Shown: positions 55,851 through 64,000 of the stretch, one piece after another
Position numbering within the stretch: position 1 is the first letter of the stretch
How the letters are laid out: every line of letters begins with the position of its first letter
Assembly: GCA_041398905.1 (NCBI GenBank)
Contig: JAWKTV010000011.1
Location: 62,001 to 126,000, forward strand
DNA length: 64,000 nt
Direction of reading: 5' to 3'
From: JAWKTV01 sp041398905
GTDB lineage: Bacteria > Planctomycetota > Planctomycetia > Planctomycetales > Planctomycetaceae
Made by a program: the position numbers and the translations under genes
The notes under the pieces: generated by a model
Databases searched by the model: none
Told to the model about the DNA's origin: nothing
Seen by the model: the letters and a program-made list of their open reading frames with translations, nothing else

Positions 55851-57871
55851 ATGACAGTTTCCGGTCCACGTTCATCGAGCCCGTTCCACGACCTGAAACA
55901 GGTGCTGGCGAAACTCAAGTCGCTGGTGGAGGAGAGCCTCACAGGTGACGACGCCCGCGCGACCGCGATTGCACTGTTTGGCCAGCTCGACATCTGGATC
56001 GCCCGAGCCGCACAGCGCAAACGCCGCTCCGACTCGGTCATTGAGGCGGCGCTGGATGCCGTGATCGCGATCGATCCCGCGGGCAGAGTCGTCGAGTGGA
56101 ACCGGGAGGCGGAGCGGGTTTTCGGCTGGAGCGAAAGCAAGGTTCTGGGACGCAACGTCAGCGACCTCATCATTCCTCCCCGGTATCGGGCTGCGCATGC
56201 AAAAGGTCTGTCGCGATTCCTGTCCACAGGAACGGGCCCGGTCGTCAACCGCCGGACCGAACTGGTGGCGCTGCGGCGCGACGGCACGGAGTTCCCCGTC
56301 GAACTGACGGTACTGACCCCGCTGGAGCTGGATGGTCAGTTGGTGGTGTATGCCTTCCTTCGCGACATCAGCGATCGGCGCCGGAGCTGGCCATTCGAGG
56401 ATCGGAGGCTTTGTATCACTCGCTGGTCGACAGCTTGCCGATCAACGTGATTCGCAAGAGCCTCCGCGGCCAACTGACGTTCGCAAACCGCACCTATTGT
56501 GAGCTGATTGGCCGGCCATTGAACGAACTGGTCGGGCTGACCGACTACGATCTGTTCCCGGCCCAACTGGCGGAGAAGTACGTTCGCGACGACGAACATG
56601 TCGCGGCGACCGGCGATGTCTTTCACGACATCGAGAAGAACGTCACCGACGGCAAGGCCCGCTACTTCGAGGTGTACAAGGTGCCGGTGTACGGCGGCGA
56701 CTCGAGGATCGCCGAGACTCAGGCGATTTTCTGGGACGTCACCGAGCGAGTCGAAACTCGGGAGGCCTTGGCCCGCGAGCGCGACCTGCTGCAGACCTTG
56801 ATGGACAGCCTGCCGGACCTCGTCTACGTGAAGGATCGTGAAAGCCGGTTCGTCATGGGCAACCGCGCACAGCTGCGGGTCGCGAACGTCGAGCGTCCCG
56901 AACTGTTCGAGCGGACGACCGCGCATGACTACTTTCCCGAAGAGATCGCCGACGGATACGTCGCGGAAGATCGAGAGGTGATGCGAACCGGCGAGCCGAT
57001 GCTCGACCGCGAAGAACACTGGATCGATCGCGAAGGCCGCCCGCGGTGGTATCTCTCGTCCAAAGTTCCGCTCCGCGACCGCGATGGTTCGACGCTGGGG
57101 ATCGTCGGCATCGACCGCGAAATCACCAATCGCAAACTGATGGAGGAGGAACTTCGCCGCAGCAATCGCGAACTGGACCAGTTCGTCTCCGTCGTCACTC
57201 ACGACCTGCAGGCACCACTGCGCGTGGTCGCCAGCTACGGCAAGTTGCTTGGTGATTCACTGTCCACCAGCGAGAACGCGGAGGTCGCTGATTATCTTGC
57301 GGAGATGCGGAGCGGGCTGGCCCGCATGCAACGGCTGATCGACAGCCTGCGTTCCTACGCCCGCCTTACGGAAAAGCAGCAGCCGAAGCGGCCCACGGAT
57401 CTGAACCTCGTGGTCCAGCAGGCACTCGCCAATCTGGAAGTGGTGATTCGCGAGCATCAGGCGAGCGTCACGGTCGTCGAATCTTTGCCCACCGTCTGGG
57501 GGGACGGGGTGCAGTTGATGCAGCTCTTCCAGAACCTCGTCGCCAACGCGGTGAAGTACTGCCGCGACCGTCAGCCAGTCGTGACCATCGACTGCCTGGA
57601 GCGCGGCGACGAGTGGCAGGTGTCCATCGCCGACAATGGAATTGGCATCGCCGCCGACAGGATCCCGGACATCTTTCGCATCTTTCAGAGGCTGCACGAA
57701 GACGAGCGCGAGTTCGAGGGGACCGGCATCGGGCTGGCGGTCTGTAAGCGCATCGTGGACCGCCACCAGGGGCGCATCTGGGTGGAATCCGTCGTTGGCC
57801 AGGGGTCGATCGTCCACTTCATGCTGCCGAAGAACCCGGTCGGTGAGGACGTCGGCGTTGACCAAAAGTGA
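55851..57871 (+). CDS. Multi-PAS sensor histidine kinase, one frameshift
   Basis: Cytoplasmic sensor kinase of about 672 residues after repair, without membrane helices. A short N-terminal helical part is followed by PAS 1 (VIEAALDAVIAIDPAGRVVE, GRNVSDLIIPPRYR), PAS 2 (SLVDSLPINVIRKSLRGQLT), PAS 3 (LMDSLPDLVYVKDRESRFVM, SSKVPLRDRDGSTLGIVGID), the dimerisation domain with H-box VSVVTHDLQAPLRVVASYG, and the ATPase domain (NLVANAVKYCRD, IADNGIGIAADRIPDIF, EFEGTGIGLAVCKRIVDRHQ). The first frame ends at 56450. The rest reads on from about 56385 as ELAIRGSEALYHSL, so a one- or two-base indel near 56385-56400 (GGCGCCGGAGC) splits it. No response regulator is adjacent. Confidence 0.9.
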
Positions 57872-57943
57872 AGCTGGGTGACCATCACGCTCAGCCTGAC
57901 AGCGGCCGCTCCGCAGGTGCAAAAAAGCTGACCGCGCAGACAA

Positions 57944-57979
57944 ATGTCGCGGCTGCCGAAAGTTCGGCAGTCGCGACAT
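57944..57979. terminator. Bidirectional hairpin between the histidine kinase and rpmB
   Basis: ATGTCGCG-G-CTGCCG (57944-57958) pairs with CGGCAG-T-CGCGACAT (57965-57979), with one mismatch and an AAAGTT loop. It lies between convergent genes; on the rpmB side TTTGTCTGCG follows. It probably ends both transcripts. Confidence 0.6.
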
Positions 57980-58074
57980 GGCTTGAAGTCTTCGATGCTT
58001 TTGGCGATGTCGCGAGACGGACGGCGGCCACGTGTGGCCCGGACATTCTCTCGAACCGCCTGCCTTGGAGGCGA

Positions 58075-58371
58075 TTAGTTGGCGTCAAGCGTGAACGGCT
58101 CGCGACGGACCGGCTTTTCGACCAGACCACTGCGGATCAGGCTCACCGGCACGCGGCGGCGGACCACCTTGCCGTCTTCCACAACCTGGATCTTCTGCAA
58201 GTTCTGGCGGAACAGTCGCTTGGTGATGCCGGTCGTCTTGCGACCGTTACCACCGAGGTACTTCGCCTTACCGCGCTGTGAGAGCTTGTTGCCCCGGCCC
58301 GGCTTCAGGTCGCCATACAGTTCGAGCTGCTTCGCCCGCTTGATTCGCTTGTTCTTCTTCAGAGTGCTCAT
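58075..58371 (-). CDS. rpmB: 50S ribosomal protein L28
   Basis: Ribosomal protein bL28, 98 residues. Start ATG 58371 gives the basic MSTLKKNKRIKRAKQ; the family core is GRGNKLSQRGKAKYLGGNGR, KTTGITKRLFRQNLQKIQVV and VPVSLIRSGLVEKPVRREPF. The N terminus differs from the short RCxxTGK start of many L28 proteins and lacks zinc cysteines. It is divergent from the M48 peptidase lipoprotein and convergent with the PAS kinase, not in a ribosomal operon. Confidence 0.88.
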   Translation of the reverse strand: MSTLKKNKRIKRAKQLELYGDLKPGRGNKLSQRGKAKYLGGNGRKTTGITKRLFRQNLQKIQVVEDGKVVRRRVPVSLIRSGLVEKPVRREPFTLDAN

Positions 58372-58843
58372 GGTCGTATACTCGGCCGGAGGCAACTCGT
58401 GTGCCTGCAGTGTGTTACGTCTACGGTCAACCGCCAGTGCGGATCGACAGTCCGGAAGTGTAGCCGATCGCCGGCCTTCAGGCAATTGAACGTCCACAGT
58501 CTGCGCTGTCAGCAAACCTCGCCCCTCCTCGGGGATGTGTTTCCCGCCAGGCTCCGGTCGCTACTGCCCGCCCAGATCGAACGGAACCGTGCCGGACTGT
58601 AGAGCTGTCTGTTAGCCAAGTGGTGCCGTTTCGCCAACAACTTATTCATCGGCATGTCGTAAGCGTCGCCGCCCACGCTTGCCGGCGTCAACCGGCTTTT
58701 CGGCCCTCTCCCGGCACCGGCAACACTCGCTGGCTGACGCAAACTGCTGTTGCCGCAACTTGCGACCCTGTTTAGGCTTCCCGGCCCTCCTTCAAGTTGC
58801 CTGCCGGCAACAATACGACTTGGCTCACTCGCGGGAGCCGGAC
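58372..58843. other. Divergent region, rpmB and M48 peptidase
   Basis: A 472-base gap with no recognisable gene. A TTGACC box on the minus strand near 58430 may belong to the rpmB promoter, but the -10 is unconvincing. Confidence 0.35.
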
Positions 58844-60211
58844 ATGAATTGTCCAACCGTTCATCGCCTTATCGATCGTTGCAACCTCGGCCGACGGCGT
58901 TCCGCCCGCGGCGGTCTGCCGCCGAGGCTGTGGGGCTGCCTGCTCGTTGGGCTGCCCCTCTTGATCTCGGCCACCGGTTGCCTGCACACCCCGGTGACCG
59001 GCCGTGCGCAGTTAAATGCCCTCTCTGAGGCTCAGGAGCGCCAGTTGGGTGAAGAGAGTTGGCGGCAGATTCTCGCTGAACAGCCGCTCTCGACCGACGC
59101 CGAGTCGATCGCCATCGTCGAGCGAGTGGGCCAGCGCATCGCGGCGGCCTCGGGCCGCACCGACTACGACTGGGAATTCAAAGTCATCAAGTCACCGCAG
59201 CGGAACGCCTTCGCGCTGCCGGGCGGCAAGGTGGCCGTGTATGAAGGGTTGTTGCCGTACTGCGAAAACGAAGCCGGCCTGGCGGTGGTGATGTCGCACG
59301 AAGTGGCGCATGTGCTCGCGCGGCACAGTGGCGAGCGGATGACCCAGGAGGGGGCGGCGGAGGTCTCGAAGGGGATCCTGCGGCGGGCCACCAGCGACAG
59401 GTCGCCCGCCGATCAGGACCGCTGGCTGGGGGCGTTCGGCGTGGCCTCAAGGTACGGCGTGCTGCTCCCCTACAGTCGGCATCACGAAGCCGAGGCCGAT
59501 TCCATCGGCCTGACGTTGATGGCGAAGGCCGGCTACGATCCCCGCGAAGCTCCTCGATTCTGGCAGCGGTTCTCCGCCGCGAAGTCGGCCCAGACGCCCG
59601 AACTGCTGTCGACGCATCCCTCCGATGCGTCGCGAACACAGAATCTCAACCGGTTGCTGCCACAGGCGGTCGCCATCTACGACGGCGCACAGCACCGCTA
59701 CGGGACAGGCGTCGCCATCGCGCCGGTCCCCAGTAACGCTCAAACATCCCAGGCGACCGAAGACATCCGGCTCGTCGAGTTTGAGGCCGTGACGGAGTCT
59801 GCCCCGAGCACCAGCTTCGACGGTGGCGTCGTCCCTGCGAACTACACCTCCGAGTCCGCAGCCGACTTTCCTCCGGTTAATTCACTCGGCGCACACGTTG
59901 CCGGCCCTTCCACTCCAGTCACCGAGGTGATTGGCTTCGCACCAATTCAGACGGCGTCCGTTCCCGTGACGGACATCCTCCCGCCGATCGAACGCAGGCG
60001 AGTGGCGACCGGTGTGGACATGACGCCGACATCACCAGCGGAGATGCCAGCGATCGCGCCCAACGTCAACAGCCCCGCCCCCGCGGCGTTCCCCACCGGC
60101 ATCGAGGCCCACCGCCTGCCCACACGGGAGGAACTGCCTGCGGAGCCGACGCTCGAGCAATCGCCACTGCCGCAGATTGCCAACGATGGATGGCATCCGC
60201 GCGGAGAGTGA
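58844..60211 (+). CDS. M48-family zinc metallopeptidase lipoprotein
   Basis: A 455-residue envelope protease of the Oma1/LoiP type. ATG 58844 opens a long n-region, then LWGCLLVGLPLLISATGC with the lipobox Cys, so it is probably an outer-membrane or periplasmic lipoprotein. After HTPVTGRAQLNALSEAQERQ (a family hallmark) comes FALPGGKVAVYEGLL, the zinc motif MSHEVAHVLARHSGERM, and the third ligand in SRHHEAEADSIGL. THPSDASRTQNL follows. The catalytic domain ends near residue 280. The remaining 170 residues are Pro/Thr/Ala-rich and disordered, longer than usual. The likely role is removal of misfolded outer-membrane proteins. Confidence 0.94.
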   Translation: MNCPTVHRLIDRCNLGRRRSARGGLPPRLWGCLLVGLPLLISATGCLHTPVTGRAQLNALSEAQERQLGEESWRQILAEQPLSTDAESIAIVERVGQRIAAASGRTDYDWEFKVIKSPQRNAFALPGGKVAVYEGLLPYCENEAGLAVVMSHEVAHVLARHSGERMTQEGAAEVSKGILRRATSDRSPADQDRWLGAFGVASRYGVLLPYSRHHEAEADSIGLTLMAKAGYDPREAPRFWQRFSAAKSAQTPELLSTHPSDASRTQNLNRLLPQAVAIYDGAQHRYGTGVAIAPVPSNAQTSQATEDIRLVEFEAVTESAPSTSFDGGVVPANYTSESAADFPPVNSLGAHVAGPSTPVTEVIGFAPIQTASVPVTDILPPIERRRVATGVDMTPTSPAEMPAIAPNVNSPAPAAFPTGIEAHRLPTREELPAEPTLEQSPLPQIANDGWHPRGE

Positions 60212-60290
60212 GCACGTAGCGACTGTTGCACAGCGTTCGTTGTTTCCCGACGACGAATCAGCCTGACCGCTCCGGCCTCGCTGCAACGAC

Positions 60291-61190
60291 TCATTCGCGG
60301 TTCCTTGCCGCCCCATCAACTGGACTCGACTGGGCCACGAACTCGATCGAACGTCGTTGCCAGAGTTCGGGCAGCGGCACGTCCCGCAGGAGCAGATAGA
60401 TCGTCGCCGCGATCAGGTCGGCGGTGGTACCCGGATTGAGCCGGTTGCCATCGGACCGCAGCCAGCGATCGAACTCAGCGAGATCGGCTGCGGCAGTCAT
60501 GGAGTCGGGCCACCCTGTTTTGAGCAGGGCGTGCGCACGGCGGGTCACCTGCATCGCCGCATCGAAGCCGCATTTGCGGGCGATGAGGGAGTCGGGCCAC
60601 ATCGCCAGCGTCAGGAGGTGCGTGCCGATGATGGCAACGTCCCAGTCACCCGCTGCGCGCTCGAGCCAATGCCGGAGCATCGGCACGGTGGTCGACACGA
60701 GATCACGGAAGCCGGTGGCGTACTGCTGCGCGACGCGGTCGCGGTCGGCGGCACGAGCCATCACCGTGGTGAGCGTCTCTGTTGGTTCGCTGGCGATATC
60801 CTGATCTTCGACCTTGCCCAGCCCGCCGGGCTGAGCGATTCGAATCGCCTCGTAGACTGCGCGGGCATCTTCCACGGTCAGCCCGCGCAGCACTTCGTCA
60901 ACGCCAGCCGCGATCTTGCGATCGCTCGGCACCGCCGCGAGCGGCGCGAGCAGCAGGATGATCCCCAGGTTCGCGTTGGTGCCGATGGCGGAACGGGTCA
61001 ACTGCGTCGCCGCAAGAATGGTCGCCCCGACCCCCTGTTGTCGCGAACGAGCGAGAACAGGGGCGGTCACCTCGGCGGCCTGCACGAAGTGCTCGTACCG
61101 CAGATCGGGAAACGAGGCATCGGGATGCACGTTGCCCGGCTTGCGCGCCGTCGCTTCCAGCAGGCAGGCGCGGCGGATGAGTGCGGACAT
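60291..61190 (-). CDS. Triphosphoribosyl-dephospho-CoA synthase-like (CitG/MdcB) protein
   Basis: A 299-residue CitG-family protein. Motifs: RRACLLEATARKPGNVHPDA near the start (ATP/substrate site), FVQAAEVTAPVLARSRQQGV, TRSAIGTNANLGIILLLAPL and GTTADLIAATIYLLL at the C terminus. CitG makes the prosthetic-group precursor of citrate or malonate lyase, but no citC/citD/citE/citF or mdc genes are present here, and planctomycete homologues may act in another pathway. ATG 61190 is chosen because homology begins there; a GTG nine bases upstream is equally possible. Confidence 0.85.
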   Translation of the reverse strand: MSALIRRACLLEATARKPGNVHPDASFPDLRYEHFVQAAEVTAPVLARSRQQGVGATILAATQLTRSAIGTNANLGIILLLAPLAAVPSDRKIAAGVDEVLRGLTVEDARAVYEAIRIAQPGGLGKVEDQDIASEPTETLTTVMARAADRDRVAQQYATGFRDLVSTTVPMLRHWLERAAGDWDVAIIGTHLLTLAMWPDSLIARKCGFDAAMQVTRRAHALLKTGWPDSMTAAADLAEFDRWLRSDGNRLNPGTTADLIAATIYLLLRDVPLPELWQRRSIEFVAQSSPVDGAARNRE

Positions 61191-61455
61191 CGATGTCACG
61201 TGTGGTGGGCGGTCTTTCGGGTCGAGGAAGAGCGGCGGTGGATGGGCCGACAGGCTTGTTGGACTTGCCCCGGGGTAGCGCAGAATCGTCAACGCTTTCC
61301 CTTGGCGTGGGGGATTGCCAGAATACCAGATGCCAGCCGTCCTGTTGGATGGTTCGTGCACCTGATTTCTCGCAGAGGTTGGGGTCGGCGTTCCGCCGGT
61401 TCATTCGCCAGCCCGCGCATTGTGCAATTCCTTTATCAATCAGAACGAGGCTGCC

Positions 61456-62772
61456 GTGATTTTCCGACAACGATCGGACGACGATTTCGATGACGACGAT
61501 GAAGAGGAAGAGCTCGAGCAGGTGCTGTTCCAGGGTGCGAAGAACGGGGTGCAGCCCGACCTTTCGGCGAACAAGAAGCTGGTCCAGGCTGGGCTCATGC
61601 GCGCGAAAGACCTGGTTAGCGAGGCCATGTCGCGTCGCGCGGAAATGATCCGCGTCGAACCGAAGGGGAACGTCGCTGTCTCAATGATCTTTGTGGATGG
61701 CGTGGCCTACCCCGCCGGGAAGATGCCCGCGCAAGCGGCCCTTGCCGTCACACAGATGCTCAAGCTGCTGGCGGGGCTGGACATCCAGAATCGCACGGCC
61801 CCTCAGTCGGGCGCAATCCACGCCGAGTACGAGGAACACAAATACCTGATCCGCATCGATTCCATTCCGGTGAAGGGAGCGGGCGAGCGGCTGATCGTGC
61901 GGATCGTCGACCCCAAGGTCAAACTGGAGAAGCCCGAGGAAATCGGCCTGAGCGAAGGGATTCGGCGGAAGACGCGAGAGTATACCTCGATGAAGAAGGG
62001 AGTGATCCTTGCCGCTGGACCGCCGATGTCGGGGGTGTCGACTACGGCGATGGGACTGATGCGATCGGTCGACGCATACCTCTACAGTATCTTCAACATG
62101 GCCAATCTGGATGGCCGCGATCTCGCGCACGTCACGGAGTTCGAGTTCAAGGAAGGCGAGGGTTTGCAGGAGGCGATCCTGCGGGCGAAGCGGCAGGAAG
62201 TCGATGTATTGATCATCGATCCGCTGCGGGATGCGGAGGTCGCGAAGATCATCTTTGAGGAGGCGGACGGCGTCTCGTTCGTCACCGAGACCCCGGCCAA
62301 GGACGCGGCCGACGCAGTCGTTCGAATCTCCACCTGGCTTGGCGACCCGAAGCTGACGGCCGAGCGGCTGAATCTGGTGGTGAGCCAAAAGCTGATTCGC
62401 CGCCTCTGTCCCGAGTGCAAGCAGGCCTACCGACCGAATCCGAAGCTGCTGGCGAAGGTCGGACTTCCCCCGGAAACGAAGGTGCTCTACCGCGTACCGC
62501 GACCGATCGAACTGGACGACGGCGAGGTCGAGGAACCGCCGGATTGTCCGAAGTGTGGCAACATGGGTTACTTCGGCCGCATGGCGTTGTTTGAAGAGAT
62601 TGAGATGAGGGATGAAGTGAAGGACGTGGTGGCTAGTGGAGGTGACGCGGCGGCGATCAAGGCGGCGGCCCGCAAGGCCGGGATGCAGACCTTCCAGCAG
62701 GATGGCCTCAAGGCGGTCGCCACGGGCGCCACCGCCCTCGAGGAGCTCCAGCGGGCGTTTCAACAGAAGTGA
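61456..62772 (+). CDS. GspE/PulE-like protein with degenerate nucleotide-binding motifs
   Basis: A homologue of type II secretion/type IV pilus ATPases, about 438 residues. GTG 61456 follows GAGG with short spacing; an ATG at 61420 is also open. An acidic head (DDDFDDDDEEEELEQ) is followed by the N-terminal PulE domain (FVDGVAYPAGKMPAQAALAV, IRIDSIPVKGAGERLIVRIV). The P-loop reads AAGPPMSGVSTTAMG: the GKT/S of Walker A is replaced by GVST. The Asp/Walker B region reads VLIIDPLRDAEVAKI where GEIRDxET is usual, and the His box reads FVTETPAKDAADA. A tetra-Cys site is kept (CPECKQAYR and CPKCGNMGYFGRMALFEE). It is therefore probably not a normal ATPase. It overlaps the following gene by GTGA. 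Confidence 0.88.
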   Translation: MIFRQRSDDDFDDDDEEEELEQVLFQGAKNGVQPDLSANKKLVQAGLMRAKDLVSEAMSRRAEMIRVEPKGNVAVSMIFVDGVAYPAGKMPAQAALAVTQMLKLLAGLDIQNRTAPQSGAIHAEYEEHKYLIRIDSIPVKGAGERLIVRIVDPKVKLEKPEEIGLSEGIRRKTREYTSMKKGVILAAGPPMSGVSTTAMGLMRSVDAYLYSIFNMANLDGRDLAHVTEFEFKEGEGLQEAILRAKRQEVDVLIIDPLRDAEVAKIIFEEADGVSFVTETPAKDAADAVVRISTWLGDPKLTAERLNLVVSQKLIRRLCPECKQAYRPNPKLLAKVGLPPETKVLYRVPRPIELDDGEVEEPPDCPKCGNMGYFGRMALFEEIEMRDEVKDVVASGGDAAAIKAAARKAGMQTFQQDGLKAVATGATALEELQRAFQQK

Positions 62773-63128
62773 CGATGGACTCACCGGGATCAGTGAACCA
62801 GGCGACGCGACCGGGCAGCCGGTCCGTCTGGTTCCTGATCGCCGGGATGTTGATTGCCCTATCGATCTGCACGTTCGGCTATTGGCAGGGACGATCGCGG
62901 GTGTTGTCGCGATCCACGGACGCCGCGGGGAACAGTGTCGTCTGGTCGGCCGATCCCCGGTTGTTCGGCCTGATGGGAATCGAAATTACCCAGTGCACCT
63001 ATGCCCCGGACGGCCGGAAGCTGAGCGGCAGCGTGCACGACCTGCTCGGTACGTGGCATGAAGTCGAGCGGAGGTACGGAGCGGGCAAACCGATGCCCGC
63101 TCAACCAGATGAGCCCCAACGCCCGTGA
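62769..63128 (+). CDS. Single-pass membrane protein of unknown function, coupled to the PulE-like gene
   Basis: A 119-residue protein. GTG 62769 overlaps the stop of the PulE-like gene; an ATG two codons later (62775) is also possible. One helix (SVWFLIAGMLIALSICTFGY) is followed by a periplasmic tail of about 80 residues (ADPRLFGLMGIEITQCTYAP) and a Pro-rich end. Tight coupling suggests a partner of the PulE-like protein, for instance an inner-membrane component; no family is recognised. Confidence 0.68.
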   Translation: MTMDSPGSVNQATRPGSRSVWFLIAGMLIALSICTFGYWQGRSRVLSRSTDAAGNSVVWSADPRLFGLMGIEITQCTYAPDGRKLSGSVHDLLGTWHEVERRYGAGKPMPAQPDEPQRP

Positions 63129-63303
63129 GTCACGCGACGCGCTGTTCGAGACGCCACATTGTCGAACACACCGCAGGGAGTCTCGCACCGTCGCAGGCTG
63201 CGGGCGATTGGTTGTCGAGTCTTCGTGCAACCTTGACGCGTTCCCGGGCGTCAGCGGCCCGCCGCTTCGAGCTGCCAACGATGCTGACACACGCGGCAGC
63301 GGG

Positions 63304-63839
63304 TCACTCGTCGTCGAGAATGTCTTCCTCGCCAATCTCGATCACGTCACTGCTCTTCTGACGCGACTTGGCATCAGCAAGCGGCCTGAGGTTTCTGGAA
63401 GTTTGCTCGACGATCAGCTCCGCTCCCTCTTCGGGAATCGCGACTGGCAAGTCTTGTGAGATGAACTTCCGGTCGAGTGTCGCCTTGCGAAACACGTTCT
63501 CACTTCCCCCCGGCTTCGATGCCGCGGCGCGCGGGGCGGTCGACTTGGGGCCGAGCGAAATTCGAGACGAAACCCGACGTCACCGATCCACAGCTCGTCA
63601 CCCGGACGGATGCGGAGCTCGTCCTTCACCGTCTCGTCATTGATCCGCAGCCCGTTCAACGAGCCAAGATCACGCACCACAAAACCGTTGTTGATCTGGG
63701 CGACGCAGCAGTGCTTCCGCGAGATCTTGCGACTGTTCGTCAATACCAGGTCGCAGTCGGGATGACGGCCGATGAACAGGACCGCCTTGTCGAGCGGGAC
63801 GGGCTCACCACCCTCCAAAGGCACCAGATACATCGGCAT
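63304..63839 (-). CDS. FHA-domain protein, frameshifted
   Basis: Phosphothreonine-binding FHA protein of about 178 residues. ATG 63839 begins MYLVPLEGGEPVPLDKAVLF; the FHA core is IGRHPDCDLVLTNSRKISRK (GR and SRKH motifs), VVRDLGSLNGLRIND (the N of SLNG) and DELRIRPGDELWIGDVGFRL. After GDVGFRLEF the frame derails into Arg-rich sequence. The neighbouring frame reads ENVFRKATLDRKFISQDLPV and ends VIEIGEEDILDDE at 63304, an acidic tail that looks genuine. An indel near 63530-63560 in a G/C-rich run is therefore likely. No kinase gene is in view before the right edge. Confidence 0.85.
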
Positions 63840-64000
63840 CCAATCATCTCCAATGTGCGGCAAGCTCCGCAACGATTCTGTCCAACAGCATCCAGCCCGC
63901 AACTCCCGCAAGCGGCCCCGCCGTGCCAGCCGGGCCGTCGTCCGGCACGGCTGGCCACCGCCAACGGGCAGCAACCTCGAATCGTCAGTGCAGCATAGTC

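Overview
The window comes from a high-GC planctomycete (Planctomycetota, probably class Planctomycetia). Evidence for this is a solitary 16S rRNA gene with planctomycete-type signature stretches and no 23S or 5S beside it, a DUF1587/1592/1588/1585 cytochrome-c protein, DUF502 and neutral-ceramidase-like proteins, many short zinc-ribbon/membrane proteins, and housekeeping genes scattered outside their usual operons. I see no tRNA, CRISPR array, insertion sequence or prophage.

Layout. 1-2.8 kb: the 5' part of a secretin gene, running off the left edge. 2.8-5.8 kb: rRNA leader, 16S rRNA and trailer. 5.8-9.5 kb: a block whose genes are shredded by indels (glutathione peroxidase; a large zinc-ribbon, membrane, Ig-like and transglutaminase-like protein). 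9.6-19.8 kb: Dabb protein, membrane protein, a diadenylate cyclase, ROK kinase, ComF, DUF502, HemC, a ppGpp-hydrolase-like HD protein, MurJ and a Flp-like mini-pilin. 20-28.6 kb (minus strand): ceramidase-like hydrolase, three small zinc-ribbon or membrane proteins, an exported spermidine-synthase-like protein, M32 carboxypeptidase, a deoxyhypusine-synthase-like protein and DUF486. 28.7-34.1 kb (minus): four genes encoding a multi-Ig periplasmic protein, a lipoprotein secretin and two paralogous secreted beta-rich proteins. This is the best candidate for an undescribed surface-fibre or secretion system. 34.5-49.4 kb: histidine kinase, CBS protein, DUF1592 protein, NtrC-type regulator, VOC protein, lipase, HIT protein, threonine synthase, EPSP synthase and RsmB. 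49.4-54.8 kb (minus): envelope cluster ompH, lpxC, lpxA and a GnnA-like oxidoreductase, followed by a coproporphyrin-type ferrochelatase. 55-64 kb: HslV, PAS histidine kinase, L28, M48 peptidase lipoprotein, CitG-like protein, a GspE-like protein with degenerate ATPase motifs, and an FHA protein.

Functional links. HemC and the ferrochelatase are haem genes at separate places. OmpH, LpxC, LpxA and the oxidoreductase fit outer-membrane and lipid A biogenesis. Two secretins, a PulE-like protein and a Flp-like pilin show rich surface-appendage or secretion machinery. The aminopropyltransferase-like and deoxyhypusine-synthase-like genes hint at polyamine chemistry.

Caution. At least a dozen genes carry single- or double-base indels, several in G/C homopolymers. 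The 16S gene lacks bases at nearly invariant positions. The simplest reading is residual consensus error from long reads, worst around 3.7-8 kb, so broken frames should not be taken as true pseudogenes without read data.
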